In this document: one piece after another, positions 1-11,063 of the stretch | Layout of the letters: every line of letters begins with the position of its first letter | How positions within the stretch are numbered: the first letter of the stretch is position 1 | NCBI GenBank assembly: GCA_963576725.1 | Contig: OY755240.1 | Span: forward strand, 19,679,743-19,743,742 | Direction of reading: 5' to 3' | Length of the DNA: 64,000 bases | DNA from: Azorinus chamasolen | Taxonomy: Eukaryota > Mollusca > Bivalvia > Cardiida > Solecurtidae | Translations under genes and position numbers: made by a program | Notes under the pieces: model-generated | Seen by the model: only the letters and a program-made list of their open reading frames with translations | Told to the model about the DNA's origin: nothing | Databases searched by the model: none

Positions 1-230
1 GTCGCTCTCGAATATGTTCTTTCACTGTCGTTTTCCTTTCTTCTCTGTCACCCTCTAATGTGCTTTCTCACTGTCGCTTTATTGCCTTCTCTGTCGATCT
101 CTGATATGTTCTCTCCCTGTCGCTTTCCTTTCTTCTCTGTCGCCCTCTAATTGTATCTCTCATTGTCGCTTTCCTGCCTTCTCTGATGCTTTAAATTATT
201 CGCTCTCGATGTCTCTTTTCTGCCTGATCC
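1..230. repeat. 46-bp pyrimidine-rich tandem repeat
   Basis: The motif CTGTCG (or TTGTCG) followed by a C/T-rich tract recurs at 25, 71, 117 and 163, exactly 46 bp apart, with a weaker copy near 209. About five diverged copies run off the left edge of the window. No coding sense is evident. Confidence 0.8.
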
Positions 231-780
231 GTCGCGTTTTTACATCCGTACAATGTATGTATCTCTCTGTTCCATTGATGTAACTCTGTTATCTGTACAT
301 GTATTTCTATCTGTTCCATGTATATATCTCTGTTGCATGCATACCTCTGATGCACGGATCTCTTTGTGTGACATGTAACCCTCTGTTACATGTACATGAA
401 GCTCTATATCTCTCTTCCTACCTGTCTCTGTTTTTCTTCGTCTTTCTGTCTGGTCTGTTCTGGTCTGGTCTGTTCTGTCTGTCTGGTCTGTCCGTCTGTC
501 TCTATGTCTGGTCTGTGTGTATATGTGTTTGTCAGTCAGTCAGTATGTCTGTCTGACTTTCTGTCTGTCTGCCTGCCTGCCTGCCTTTCTGTCTGTCTGT
601 CCGTCTGTCTCTCTGTGTCTGTCTTAATATCAACCTCTCTCTTTGTGTACCTATCTGTATCTATCTATATCTTTCTTCTCTTCTGTCTGACTGTCTGTTC
701 CCCCTCTCTGTCAGTCTGTCTGTCCCTCCCTTGCTCTTTGTATCTATCTATATCTCTCTTCTCCTCTATCTCTCTAATGT
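231..780. repeat. CTGT/TGTA simple and cryptic repeats
   Basis: Degenerate units of about 25 bp rich in CTCTGTTnCATGTA (240-400) pass into (CTGT)n and (CTGTCTGC)n runs (about 440-760). The overlapping open frames, rich in Cys, Leu, Ser and Val, are translations of the microsatellite and are not genes. Confidence 0.85.
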
Positions 781-834
781 ATTTTTCTCTGTTATATGTG
801 TTTATCAATACCCCCCAATATCGATTAAATGATA

Positions 835-1160
835 GATGTAAATGACAAATGCGAAATAAAATGCTTATTGCTACATTGTATTTGCATGCTTGCACTACTA
901 GCATTGAACAGCGACAATTTTAATTTAGTAGTGCAATAAGCAATAAGCTCTGATGTAAATAAACATGCATTTAGCAAATGTAAAGTCACTTTAAAAATGG
1001 CGCTGTTAAATGCCAGTAGTGCAAACGTGCGCTTAGCAATACGCATTTCGCACTTCGCATTTGTCATTTACATCCATCATTTGGAACATTCCCTAGCAAT
1101 TTACACAATTGGCAAAAGGCATTTCACATTTTGTATTTAGCAATTAGCATTGCAGAATGG
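835..1160. mobile_element. Palindromic element rich in GCATTT, copy 1
   Basis: GATGTAAATGACAAATGCGA at 835 is answered by its inverted complement near 1056-1075. The interior repeats CATTTAGCAA and GCATTTCGC words in both directions. A longer copy lies at 21733-22405. The shared right margin (TTTGGAACATTCC, then CATTTTGTATTTAGCA) shows this is a dispersed repeat with long inverted ends. The superfamily is not recognised. Confidence 0.65.
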
Positions 1161-1238
1161 CGTTCCATAGTTTTTATAAATCAAAGTACTGATAGTACTG
1201 AAGGGATCTGTGTTTTTGGAAAGAAAACGTGTGTTATT

Positions 1239-1430
1239 CAGTAGAACCTCTCTAAACCGGACGAATATAAACATTATGACTGGGCATTAAAGACTGCTGT
1301 ATGCTGACCAACTATACAAAAAGCTCCGGCAGAAGTTTCCGTATCGCTGTCAGCCTGCATCAAGCAGCCACCTGTTTTGAATCCTCGAAAATAATGTTTA
1401 TTTTCTGTTCGGTCTAGAGAGATTCTACTG
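1239..1430. mobile_element. pogo-type MITE (F family, decayed)
   Basis: The left end CAGTAGAACCTCTCTAAACC and right end GAGAGATTCTACTG are inverted complements, with TA on the right side only. The internal hairpin is degenerate but keeps AAAGCTCC and the GCAGCCACCTG word typical of F elements. At about 192 bp it has the size of the intact copies. Confidence 0.75.
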
Positions 1431-1439
1431 TATTTGGGT

Positions 1440-1929
1440 GTTTGTTTGCGAGTTATTTTTTATGTTCCCAGATGCTGAAATCTTATCTGGTGGTAGCTGG
1501 CATTTTGCATGTTTTATGTAAATATTTCAAACCCAATTTCCAAATTTGAAGTATAATTTAGTAAAGGTACAAGTTGAACAGTGTCAAGAAATCTTGATCT
1601 TCTGAAAACATTATATATAAATATATTTATATAAATGTATACAAAAATAAGTTTAAAATTAATTAAATATTGGAACCTCGCAAACAATTCATGTAGATAA
1701 TCAAGAATGGTTGTATAGTTTTACAATCTATAATGGCAATCACCTGAAATTGTTAACAGATTTTGAAATGGGAGAAAAAAAGAGTAAATGTATTTATGAT
1801 GAAAATTTTATTGTAGACAATGTCAAGAAAAAGTATAAAACAGCAAATAAACATATGTTGCAAGTAAAGCATCTGTTTGAAAGTAATTAAACCAGAGCAC
1901 AAGCGGGTGCCAACGCTTATCTGTTCCAT
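1440..1929. other. No recognisable feature
   Basis: AT-rich sequence without a convincing open frame, repeat terminus or hairpin. It may include the left margin of the following tandem-core element. Confidence 0.5.
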
Positions 1930-3605
1930 AACCCTGTAAAGACAAACTGAATGAACTTCAAAATAAACTCAGCTTCAAATTTTGTTGCTTAAAACATTTG
2001 TATTAAGTTTCATTTATATCATTTTAATATTTTTCCCAGAAAACCACAGACAAACTAAAAGTTGACCGACTAACAAAGCAATGAACACACGAAGTTCAAG
2101 GACCATAACTTTTGAATAAAATGACATATCAAAATCCCCGTAATATATGTGAAAATTCATATTAAGGTTTAACCATGTAAAAAAATTGAAGTAAATATCA
2201 TTTCAAATGAAAAAGTTATGGCCATCCTCATATTTGCATAGATTTGCATTATTTTTTTAAGTGCAAGGGCCATAACTCCGAAACATCAAATCAAATGATC
2301 TTCAGAATCAACTTAGCTTCAGGTCTTGATGCATTAAACATGTTTATGAAGTTTCATTAATATCTGTCAAACAGTTTTGCCAGAAAACAGTGGACAAATT
2401 ATTTGCATATATTTGCATTTATTTTAAGTAAAAGGGCAATAACTCCGAAACAACATATCAAATAAACCTCAAAATCGACTCAGCATCAGATCATGATATA
2501 TTAAACATTTTTGTGAAGTTTCATCAATATCTCTCAAACAGTTTCCCAGAAAACAGCCGACAAACTATTTGCATTATCTTTTAAGGACAAGGGCCATAAC
2601 TCTGAAACGAAAATTCAAATGATCCTCAGAATCAATTCAGTTTCAGATCCTGATGCATTAAATATTTGTGTGAAGTTTCATTAATATCTCTCAAATAGTT
2701 TTCCCAGAAAACGGCGGACAAACTATTTGCATATTTTTAAGGACAAGGGCCATCACTCCGAAACGACAAATAAAATGAACCTCAGAATCAACTCAGCTTC
2801 AGATCTTGATGCATTTAACATTTGTGTGAAGTTTCATTAATATATGTCAAATAGTTTTCCCAGAAAACAGCGGACAAACTATTTGCATTATTTTTTAAGT
2901 AAAAGGGCCATAACTTCGAAACAACAAATCAAATGAACCTCAGAATCAACTCAGCTTCAGATCGTGATGCATTAAACATTTGTGTGAAGTTTCATTAATA
3001 TCTCTCAAATAGTTTTCCCAGAAAACAACGGACAAACTATTTGCATATTTTTTTAAGGACAAGGGCCATAACTCTGAAATGAAAAATCAAATGAACCTCA
3101 GAATCAACTCAGCTTCAGATCTTGATGCATTAAACATTTGTGTGAAGTTTCATTAATATCTGTCAAATAGTTTTCCCAGAACACAGCAGACAAACTATTT
3201 TTTAATGTATTTGCATTATTTTTTAAGTAAAAGGGCCATAACTCCAAAACGACAAATCAAATGAACCTAAGAATCTACTCAGCTTCAGATCCTTGATGCA
3301 TTAAATATTTGTGTGAAGTTTCATTAATATCTCTCAAATAGTTTTCCCAGAAAACAGCGGACAAACTATTTGCATATTTTTTAAAGACAGGGGCCATAAC
3401 TCTAGAATGAAAAATAAAATGAACCTCAGAATCAACTCAGCTACAGATCTTGATGCATTTAACATTTGTGTGAAGTTTCATTAATATCTGTCAAATAGTT
3501 TTCCCAGAAAACAGCGGACAAACAAAATGTTGATGGACGAACGAACGAACGGACGGACGGACAGGGCCACGACAATATACGACCACCTTTATTAGGTGGG
3601 CGTAT
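1930..3605 (+). mobile_element. Non-autonomous element with 157-bp tandem core
   Basis: GAAGTTTCATTAATAT or a near match recurs at 2348, 2515, 2672, 2828, 2986, 3144, 3315 and 3472, mostly 156-158 bp apart. Each unit also holds AAGGGCCATAACTCCGAAA and CCCAGAAAACAGCGGACAAA. The array ends in an ACGA/ACGG microsatellite (3537-3561) and a hairpin with CCACC and GGTGG arms inside ATACG/CGTAT (about 3577-3605). This architecture resembles bivalve pearl-like and Helentron-associated elements. The superfamily is inferred and no Rep/helicase gene is present. Confidence 0.7.
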
Positions 3606-4356
3606 AAAAAAGCTTTGTTTATTAAAACAAGCCAATTTTTGACAAAAATAACAAAAGGCAATAACTCCAAAGACACTGAAGACAGAGTTATGGACATTGT
3701 GCACTGCACTTGTGGTCAATGTGTGGTCTATCTGTATGTGAAGTTTGAAGTCAATAGCTTTTATACTTTGAAAGTTATGATCCGGACAAGCCAGATTTTA
3801 AAAAAAAAATAACAAAGGGCAATAACTCCAAAAATACTGAAGACAGAGCTACTAACCGTGTGCACTGTACTTTTGGTGAATGTGATCTATCTCAATATGA
3901 AGTTTGAAGTCAATAGCTTTTATATGTTTGAAGCTATGAGTCGGACAAACCAGATTTTCACTAGAATAACAAAGGGCAATAACTCCTGAAATAATGAAGA
4001 CAGAGTTATGGACCTTGTGCAAAGCATTTGTGGTCAATGTGTTCTATCTGTACATGACGTTTGAAGTCAATAGCTTTTACACTTTGAAAGTTATGATCCG
4101 GACAAGCTAAATTTTGAGAAAAATAAACAAGGGCAATAACTCCAGAAGTACTGAAGACAGAGTTACGAACATTGTGCAATGCATTTGCAGTCCATGTGAT
4201 CTATCTGTATATGAAGTTTGAAGTCAATAGCTTTTATACTTTGGAAGTTATGATCTGGACGAATGGACGGACTGACAGACGGGCGGATAGATGAACAGAC
4301 GGATGGACATGGTTACTCCAGTAAACCCCCCAAAACTTTGTTTGTGGGGATATAAA
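3606..4356 (+). mobile_element. Second tandem-core element, related
   Basis: The word GAAGTTTGAAGTCAATAGC or a near match recurs at 3740, 3899, 4056 and 4213 (159, 157 and 157 bp), with GGCAATAACTCC in each unit. The array ends in a GACGGAC-type microsatellite (4258-4310) and a CCCC...GGGG hairpin (4327-4349). It lies directly after the first element and has the same plan and unit length, so the two are either a compound element or adjacent insertions. Confidence 0.7.
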
Positions 4357-4383
4357 ATACAATGTTCATTATTTTGTAGATTT

Positions 4384-4455
4384 TAAACCATTAAGATAAA
4401 TAGAGCATTTGCTACTTTGGAGCAAATGCTCTATTTATCACAATGGTTTAAAAAA
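4384..4455. mobile_element. B-type hairpin remnant
   Basis: The paired arms AAACCATT...AATAGAGCATTTGCT and AGCAAATGCTCTATTT...CAATGG survive with an altered centre. No TTAA ends remain. Confidence 0.6.
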
Positions 4456-4529
4456 GTGACTTTAACATACTTGTATGCGATGGCAATCTGTTCTGTCCTA
4501 GGAGAATCGGCAATTGTCCTGAATCGCAA

Positions 4530-5040
4530 TTAAATATATTATTTCATGAGCGAACAGAGTAGATCCTGATCTGGACCTACTCTGTTAACAGTTTGCAAAG
4601 CCTTAGCCTTATGGAGGAAAGGGTTTACCAAATGCCTTTTCACTTTTGCGAACAGAGTAGATCCTGATCAGACGGCTCCTATAGTTGTTGTCTGATCAGG
4701 GTCTGCTCTTCTTTACTTGACCTGACTGTCAGACATGATATAGATATGATTCTATAGTTCTTTTCAGAGTAAAAAATTCCTTAGAAGGTTTATATTAACA
4801 TTCAGCTTATATAAATATTCATGATACATCAATATTTCTTAAATGAATAATGAACAGGGAAAGGGTTTAGATATAATATACATGTAGATCTATACGGTTA
4901 TAGTTTCTGCCATGGCAAAATATTCCAGTGTCCATGTGCTTTTACAAAAATTAACCTAATTAATATTCATAATCATGATGATGTCATACTTTCTTACATA
5001 TAAATTAATATTAATATTCATGGAATAAAGTCTTTATTGA
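4530..5040. mobile_element. Decayed A-type MITE copies
   Basis: Two damaged A hairpins (about 4553-4608 and 4651-4716) still read AACAGAGTAGATCCTGATC. They are followed by A body words (CTGCCATGGC, TAATTAATATTCAT, ATTCATGGAATAAAG) running to about 5040. No complete pair of ends is preserved. Confidence 0.6.
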
Positions 5041-5083
5041 CATAAAGTATTGAACATTGTCAGATAAATTATGTCTCTAAACC

Positions 5084-5440
5084 CATTGCTACATGAAATA
5101 ATGACAATATGAACATTGATTGTAATATTATTCTTGATATAACGTTTAACAGGAATTTTGGTAATGGCAGAAACTTTAATCTATACATTATTCTATTAGC
5201 AAAAAGAGCAGACCCAATCAAACGGCTCCTAGTCTCCCACATCTGTCTGCTATGGGTATACTCTTTTTGCAAAGATATTCAGCTCTTATATATATATATA
5301 TCTCACCATCTGGGTGTTGTCAGTCTAGTTCCTTATATACCACTCATACTGTGTTAACCCCTTACTCCATAAATGCGCCTTTCTACACCTTTGCAAATAG
5401 GGTAGACCCACATCAGACAGTTCTTATACAGAGCTCCAAA
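5084..5440. mobile_element. Decayed A-type copies, both orientations
   Basis: 5084-5290 is a forward A copy (CATGAAATAATGACA, GGCAGAAACT, GCAAAAAGAGCAGACCC) whose hairpin centre is lost. 5354-5430 is the left end of a reverse copy (TTAACCCCTTACTCCATAAA) that stops inside the hairpin. Confidence 0.6.
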
Positions 5441-5445
5441 TAAGA

Positions 5446-5612
5446 TGCCTTTACATTTTCAAGAATAGCTCCTTTATTTATCCACCAATTAAACCTTATA
5501 TACTGTGACCACTCTTCAGTAATTTTCTAGACGAGACGATTGTAAAGAGTGGTCACAGTGTAGGGTTTGGTGGTGAAATGACGATTTTAGTATTTGGGAA
5601 CACACCCTTATC
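5446..5612. mobile_element. G-family palindromic element
   Basis: Inverted arms CTGTGACCACTCTT and AAGAGTGGTCACAG lie inside flanks related to CTCCACCAAACCCTATA and GGGTTTGGTGG. The right side continues with AAATGACGATTTTAGTA as in other G copies at 23.9 kb. Confidence 0.65.
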
Positions 5613-5627
5613 TGTACCTCTGCCTAT

Positions 5628-5815
5628 ATGAGTCATCTGATCAGGGCATGTTCTATTTGCTTCTGACATAACATACATTTAGCTCTACAGTTTCTGCTGT
5701 GGCCAAAAACCCCTGTTTTAAAAATGCTGTTGCAAAATTTTAAAACTCAACCCATTTATATTCATGTCATATGATAATTTCTTACCATGACTATTCATGG
5801 AGTAAAGGCTAAACT
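5628..5815. mobile_element. A-type MITE, right half only
   Basis: It begins in the hairpin arm at TCATCTGATCAGGGCA and runs through the A body to CATGGAGTAAAGGCTAA. The left arm and left end are absent. Confidence 0.6.
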
Positions 5816-6169
5816 GCTATGATCAAGTTTTGATCACTGTGACCATGGCATGACAACTCTGCATGGTTTTACAAACTGAGCATCATCTACAGGGTCGACA
5901 AACAAATACTGATTGCTTGTATCCCAAGTAGTTCATTAGGTTCATTCTGAGACATGTTGGTTGCTCATTTTACAAAACGTTGGGATAGCTTCTGATAGTC
6001 CTTTCTGCTTTTTAATATGTCCAAGTTGTTGACAAACATCATGCTTCAGAGTCCTGCCCATCTCTCTCAGCATGCCAACATATTCTATTTAATTATCCGT
6101 TTAGAATTACCATCATACTGTCTTTGACTAAATTGTTTTGCAATAAACTGGTAAATGTGAAAAAGTTGT
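5816..6169. other. No recognisable feature
   Basis: Mixed sequence; I see no gene, terminal repeat or tandem structure. Confidence 0.4.
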
Positions 6170-6241
6170 GACTCGACTGGGACTTGAATCCAGGGCCTGT
6201 GGCTTACCATGCTAACACTCTACTGACTGCGCTATCAAGTC
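6170..6241 (-). tRNA. tRNA-Thr(GGT)-like sequence, possibly a SINE head
   Basis: Read on the minus strand, the 72 nt fold as a tRNA. GACTTGA pairs with TCGAGTC as a 7-bp acceptor stem with one wobble. A-box-like TAGCGCAGTCAGT and B-box-like GATTCAAGTCC are present. The anticodon loop ATGGTAA would place GGT (Thr) after T33. The anticodon and D stems have mismatches, so it may be a pseudogene or the head of a tRNA-derived SINE. No oligo-T terminator follows closely. Confidence 0.45.
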
Positions 6242-6249
6242 ACACAGTC

Positions 6250-6710
6250 TAAAGCTTTTCAATGTTCCGACAATCTTTAACCAACTACTGTTCCATATGG
6301 AGATCAGCAAACACTGGCTGCTAGTATCTAAAGTAGTTCAGTAGATTTTAACAATTCGTATATCACAAAGTCAGCACCAGCTGAACAAGCTTTTCATACT
6401 TAGATCAGTATTGGGAAATCTTGTTTGGATGTTGATAAAAATGTTTCATTGATTTGGTCTTGCTTTGTGGCGACAATTACTGTGTTTCGACATTGAAAGC
6501 TCTTTGTCAATAAAGCAATATTATTCTCCATTTCTGTGGCATTTAAAGCATAGTGGGCTTTGTTAGAAAACTGGCGTGTCAGGTCCCTTGTTGTTTGGAA
6601 TCTTGTCGAAATTACTGTCCCCTGCAAATAAAATTAATGTTTATGATTAAAATGTATTTCTGGAAATATTTCTTAATCCCCTACACCATAAATATTCATA
6701 TAACAAATAA
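6250..6710. other. No recognisable feature
   Basis: Low-complexity-free sequence with no convincing exon. The 75-codon minus-strand frame at 6400-6627 has no recognisable domain and no neighbouring gene signals. Confidence 0.4.
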
Positions 6711-6907
6711 ATAGGGGTTATTACGCAGGTGACTAGGGCCGCAACAAACAAATAGCGGTTATTACGCAGGTGACTAAAGCTGCAGCGTGATATATTGGCC
6801 CGCCACCTTGCAATTGGCCCGAGGGCTTAGCCCGAGTTACTATATCAAGGTAAGGGACTATATCACTCTGCGGCCCTATAGTCACCTGTGTAATAACCTG
6901 TTTATTA
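6711..6907. mobile_element. Element with about 33-bp inverted ends
   Basis: Left GGGTTATTACGCAGGTGACT (with AGGGCCGCA) is inverted at the right as TGCGGCCCTATAGTCACCTG followed by TGTAATAACC. The left end is partly duplicated about 40 bp inward (from about 6751). The interior carries TTGGCCCGCC...TTGGCCCGAGGG. The superfamily is not recognised. Confidence 0.65.
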
Positions 6908-7500
6908 CATTTATGGGTCAAATTGGATCTCCATGTACTAGGTGCAATAGATTCTCAAAGGATTGAAAGAATCAGCACTATCAAGTCACACAGTCATTAG
7001 ATGACGTCATTATGACGGGTTCATATTATTCAAAACTTGGCGTTGGAAAGAGCGGACAGAGTGCTCTTTTTATTCACCGGTACGTGCACATGTATTGGGC
7101 ATGTAAATTTGAATCGAATCGGGTGAGGATTGTCTTTGTAAAAGCCATGGTTTGGGGACTATTCGGTATACTGTGTACGAGAACTTTGATAACATTTGCA
7201 TCATCGGAGCAAAATTAGACCTTCATCGCATATCAGGGTTCTGTTGATATAGATTTAGAATGATTACCTTGGCAGCGGGCACAATATCTGTTATTGGTCC
7301 GTTGCTAGGTCTGTATTGGTCTGCTCAGACCACACAACTCTATTTTTTTAAATGATATTGGATCATTTATAACGTAAAAATGTTACTATTTATAATAACA
7401 AATGTAATAATTACATTTATAGTTGATATTAACTGAATATTTATAATGACACTACAGACAATTCTGTTTTAAACATGCTAGAAACTGTATTATCATCTTA
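6908..7500. other. No recognisable feature
   Basis: The only frames are short (68 codons or fewer) and have no domain. AT-rich sequence from about 7350. Confidence 0.4.
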
Positions 7501-7602
7501 ATTATTTCATAACTTAAGCAAACATAGCAGACCCTGATCTGAGAGCTCTTATATTGATATAGATACTATCTGATATGGATATATATGCTCTTTGCAAAGG
7601 CA

Positions 7603-7852
7603 TTAACCCGTTTCCTTATATAATGTGTCTTCACGCATATGCAAACAGAGTAGACCCAGATCAGATGGCTCCTATAGGAGCCGTCTGATCAGGGTCTGCT
7701 GTGTTTGCTAATGGAATTTTGTAGACCTTTTCCTTTACTTTCCAAAATGGCTACAATGTTCAACCTTCCATATTTCATATAACTATTTTGTTCATGAATA
7801 TTCAGTATAGGTATTTAAATTTGAAATAAACATAGAACAGGGAAAGGGTTAA
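7603..7852 (-). mobile_element. A/L-type TTAA MITE, near complete
   Basis: TTAACCCGTTTCC at the left and GGGAAAGGGTTAA at the right define 250 bp with TTAA at both ends. The hairpin arms GCAAACAGAGTAGACCCAGA and CTGATCAGGGTCTGC flank GGCTCCTATAGGAGCC. The right body (TAGAACAGGG, ATTCATGAAC words inverted) matches the L subfamily at 19526 and 55693. A damaged A hairpin lies just upstream at 7508-7580. Confidence 0.85.
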
Positions 7853-8074
7853 GAGGCCTGTTGATAGAGTAAATGACTATAAAACATTTTATATTTAAAA
7901 TTGTACACATCATTCACCTTTTTTTTCACAAGCCTAAACGCATATAAATGATACTAAAGCACCTTGCTGGTCAGAATGTCTAACTTTCTCAGTGTGTATT
8001 ACCAGGATAACAACAATATAGGAAGGCCTTGTACAAATTTTCTTCAGATTTCACTATATGTCCATAAATTAACC

Positions 8075-8490
8075 CTTTCTCTGTTTAAATATTCATTTAA
8101 GGGTTAATGACATCATTGGTATCATATTATTGGATAATTTTTTTAAATTGCATATTATTAACAAAGGATATTTTGGTACAGACAGAACCATATAATTTGA
8201 TCTATATAACACAATATTATTATAAGCAAACTGAGCAGACCCTGATCAGACAACTACCATGAGAAATTAGTGCAAAACCATTATAACAATGTCTACGAGT
8301 AGATCCACGAAAATTACCATTGTACAGTATAAAACCTCTTTAAATTGACCACCAATTTGGCAAAGCATGTCTAATTATGCCTAAAAGTCAGGTGGTAATT
8401 ACTTGCAGGTATGATAAGTTTAATTCTTTATGCCTTTGCAAACAGAGTAGACCCAGATCAGATTGCCCCTGCAGAAGATACTGTTCATAT
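8075..8490. mobile_element. Truncated A copies around an F fragment
   Basis: An A left end (TTAACCCTTTCTC, 8078) runs into GCAAACTGAGCAGACCC and stops near 8260. A pogo-type fragment (AGTATAAAACCTCTTT, about 8326) follows, then half an A hairpin at 8428-8490. Confidence 0.5.
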
Positions 8491-8586
8491 TTTTGTTTGC
8501 CTTGTGATGATAATACATATTATTTCTAAGGTCTAAAACCCCCAAGAAGAATGCCGGCCCTTATAAGTTGAAAAAGTACTGAGACG

Positions 8587-8617
8587 AGTTTTATTTGTTA
8601 TTATAACAAATAAAACT
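8587..8617. repeat. 31-bp A/T-rich palindrome
   Basis: AGTTTTATTTGTTAT is followed by its inverted complement. It is not attached to any MITE terminus that I recognise. Confidence 0.6.
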
Positions 8618-8794
8618 GTCATCCCTGTAAGTTTTCAAAACTGGTGCGAAAAATTTACGGGTATAGATTTAATCCAATTCTGTGTTCCGTAATAACAATT
8701 TATAATGATGATCTGTATCCACCTTATAAGTTCATTTTATTGCTTGATTGACAGGGAAAATGTAAATTTGATAACAAAAACTCATGAAAATAAA

Positions 8795-8990
8795 TAGGTA
8801 CCGAATCGTCTAGGGTAAATTTTTGGGAGGGGCCGAGTTGACCATGGTGTCGAATCGTTTTGGGGCCGAATTGTCTAGGGACCCGGTTAGTTTGGTGCCG
8901 AGTCGTTCAGAAACCTGTTGTGCGTCTACTTTGTTTGCAAAGGCGTAAAAAGGCATATTTATGGAGGAAGGGGTTTAACTTAAAGTATCA
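8795..8990. repeat. Short CCGAATCGTCTAGG repeats and A right end
   Basis: CCGAATCGT, CCGAGTTGACC and CCGAATTGTCTAGGG words recur every 20-30 bp from 8800 to 8915, as in a degenerate interspersed repeat. 8928-8985 is the right end of an A MITE (GTTTGCAAAGGCG to GGAGGAAGGGGTTTAA). Confidence 0.5.
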
Positions 8991-8999
8991 GGGATGAAT

Positions 9000-9880
9000 A
9001 AGTTAAAAACTTAATAGCGTAGGTGCTGCCGATATTCTTTCACAGCATTGTAATAACTCGGAAGATTCAAGATAATAAATCGTGTTCACGAAAGTCATAG
9101 CAGAACTATAAATAGAAGACAATGATAACCTAAGCGTTAATGTTTGTATGTATATGTACTTACGATTTTCAAGCTCATCCAAAATGCGTGTCTGGTAAAC
9201 AAATTCTGCGTAAAGTTTTCATTCTCCTACTCGATTTGCAAACTCCTCACAGTGATCTCCCTTGTCACCACGCCTGCGGTCTATTAGGGGAGATAACTGC
9301 GTTGGAGGTTGCGTTTCCCTATGGCGTAAAGTCACGTGATATTCAAAATGGCGGCGATCAATTAATCAAAAATTGATTCGTGTAGAAGTGAGCATAAATA
9401 CCCCAATATTATTAATATCGCCTCATTTTAAAAATATTCGTCATATTTGTTGAAAAAATGATCAAATACAGTAACTGCTTGTCTTAAAAAACGGTCCACG
9501 ATAGTACTTTTTGTAATAAGTTCAGCTGATTACCTAACTACATTACACATCTGAGTAAATCGTTTCGTGAGGACCGGCTGATTTGCTCTCGCCGTTTCGG
9601 TAGATTTGGTATCTGTGTTAACACACAGATCCCAAAAAAGAAAATAATTCTGTATCATGACGGAACTCAACGGAAACACGTCCGTCATACACCGGAGTCT
9701 GTCGTACAATCAATTAGATAAAGTATTCTCATTCGCGTGTTTACACTTTCTACTGACCTACGTCAGCTTTTTTTTATGAAAACCAAATTCATATTCATAG
9801 TGTATTTCGATTAGTTGGAATTGGTGGATTGCGTGTGTTGACTTCCGTGTCGATCGGCGAAGTCTCTTGCAAAGTTGTTG
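9000..9880. other. Single-copy region, possible promoter or exon
   Basis: No MITE signature. TCACGTGATATTC followed by AAAATGGCGGC (9331-9357) resembles E-box and YY1-type promoter words. A 78-codon frame (9140-9376) overlaps it but has no domain. It could hold a first exon or promoter of an unseen gene; the evidence is only compositional. Confidence 0.25.
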
Positions 9881-9885
9881 GTGTT

Positions 9886-10112
9886 TTAACCCTTTCCCTC
9901 ATATTGACGACATTTGACGACTCTGTAAAAGTCACTTTGTGAAATCATTATGATAAATAGAGCATTTGCTCCTATAGGAGAAAATGCTCTATTTGTCACA
10001 ATGGTTTCAAACTACAAAATTCTAAAATTTCCATTTTCTCTAGTTAATGCTCCTTTTCGGTAGATGCTCTAAAGAGGTTGTATCTAAAATAGCCTTTGAG
10101 GTAATGGGTTAA
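9886..10112 (-). mobile_element. B-type TTAA MITE, complete
   Basis: 227 bp from TTAACCCTTTCCCTC to AGGTAATGGGTTAA with TTAA at both ends. The hairpin TAGAGCATTTGCTCC, TATA, GGAG(A)AAATGCTCTA sits off-centre, and the body carries GCTCCTTTTCGGTAGA. Orientation is opposite to the copy at 53176. Confidence 0.85.
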
Positions 10113-10190
10113 GAAATTATCAGTATTCATATACCATCGATATTTAGCCGAATATTTATAAACTGATGGAAAATGGGATGTAAGCATTAT

Positions 10191-10403
10191 TTAACCCTTT
10201 CGGCGCCAAATTTCTAATTGTCGTCTGCAATCCAAGTTTGTTAAACCATCCAGTAAAATAAGGAAATGAGAAATAATTGCAATTTTCAAAGGAATAAAGT
10301 ACAGATATAGAAATAAAGTTTGAGACAAAAAGTGAAGTCCCTGATCAGGGACTGCACTATTTGTCGTGGTGCATTAATGCGACATTGGCGGTGAAAGGGT
10401 TAA
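10191..10403 (+). mobile_element. D-type TTAA MITE, hairpin shortened
   Basis: 213 bp, TTAACCCTTTCGGCGCC to GGCGGTGAAAGGGTTAA. The GC-rich stem tip found in other D copies is missing, leaving GAAGTCCCTGATCAGGGACT as the whole palindrome. Confidence 0.8.
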
Positions 10404-10572
10404 ATAATATGAAATGTATGTATACATGTATTTGTACAATATTTGGTGTTGATTAGTTTATGCGAAAAGGGACAGAGTATAATATAAAGGATAATGCATT
10501 ACTGGCAAAATTTACTAAATTACTAATTCAGTGGGCAATGATTTTTAGGAACGACTCAGCCATTTTCCTTGC

Positions 10573-10974
10573 TTAACCCTTTCTCTCATATAAACGCCTT
10601 TACGCGCCTTTGCAAACAGAGCAGACCAAGATCAGATGGCTCCTATAGGAGATCGAAATTTGCTCTGTTTGATTATTAAATTATGATATATCTGCCTCTA
10701 CAGTGTCTACTTATTATCATAAAGCCTGTGGTCACATGCCTTTATAAAATCAGCTAATAAATATCTACGACTGACTGACTGACTGACAAGGACACGGGTC
10801 ACTTATTTCCGTTGAAAACAATGCAGATCCAGACTAGAGGGCTCCTAGACGAGCCCTCTCATCAGGGTCTGGACTGTTTGTCATGCTACAATCTGTTTTA
10901 GAAAAATCCCTAAATACGAGACCTTTTGAATTTTGGAATAGTCCATTTGAAACATTTAGCGTTGTAAGGGTTAA
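10573..10974. mobile_element. Truncated A copy joined to J-type MITE
   Basis: 10575-10770 is a reverse A left end (TTAACCCTTTCTC) with a collapsed hairpin. A GACT microsatellite (10771-10780) separates it from a J element (about 10783-10974) whose hairpin centre reads GAGGGCTCCTAGACGAGCCCTC and which ends GTTGTAAGGGTTAA. Confidence 0.65.
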
Positions 10975-11063
10975 TCACGAGCATGTAAAAATATATTTTA
11001 ATTGTTGGTGACTATGTCTGTTACAAATTCGAAACAGAGTGGGGATTCTCCTATGTTTTCAGA

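Noticed and set aside
390..845. Cys/Leu/Ser/Val-rich frames at 390-845 and 61864-62168 as secreted peptides
   Set aside because: Direct translation of (CTGT)n simple repeats.
6400..9376. Frames of 60-80 codons at 6400, 7012 and 9140 as genes
   Set aside because: Length is within chance expectation, no domains or splice context; 9140 is kept only as part of a possible regulatory region.
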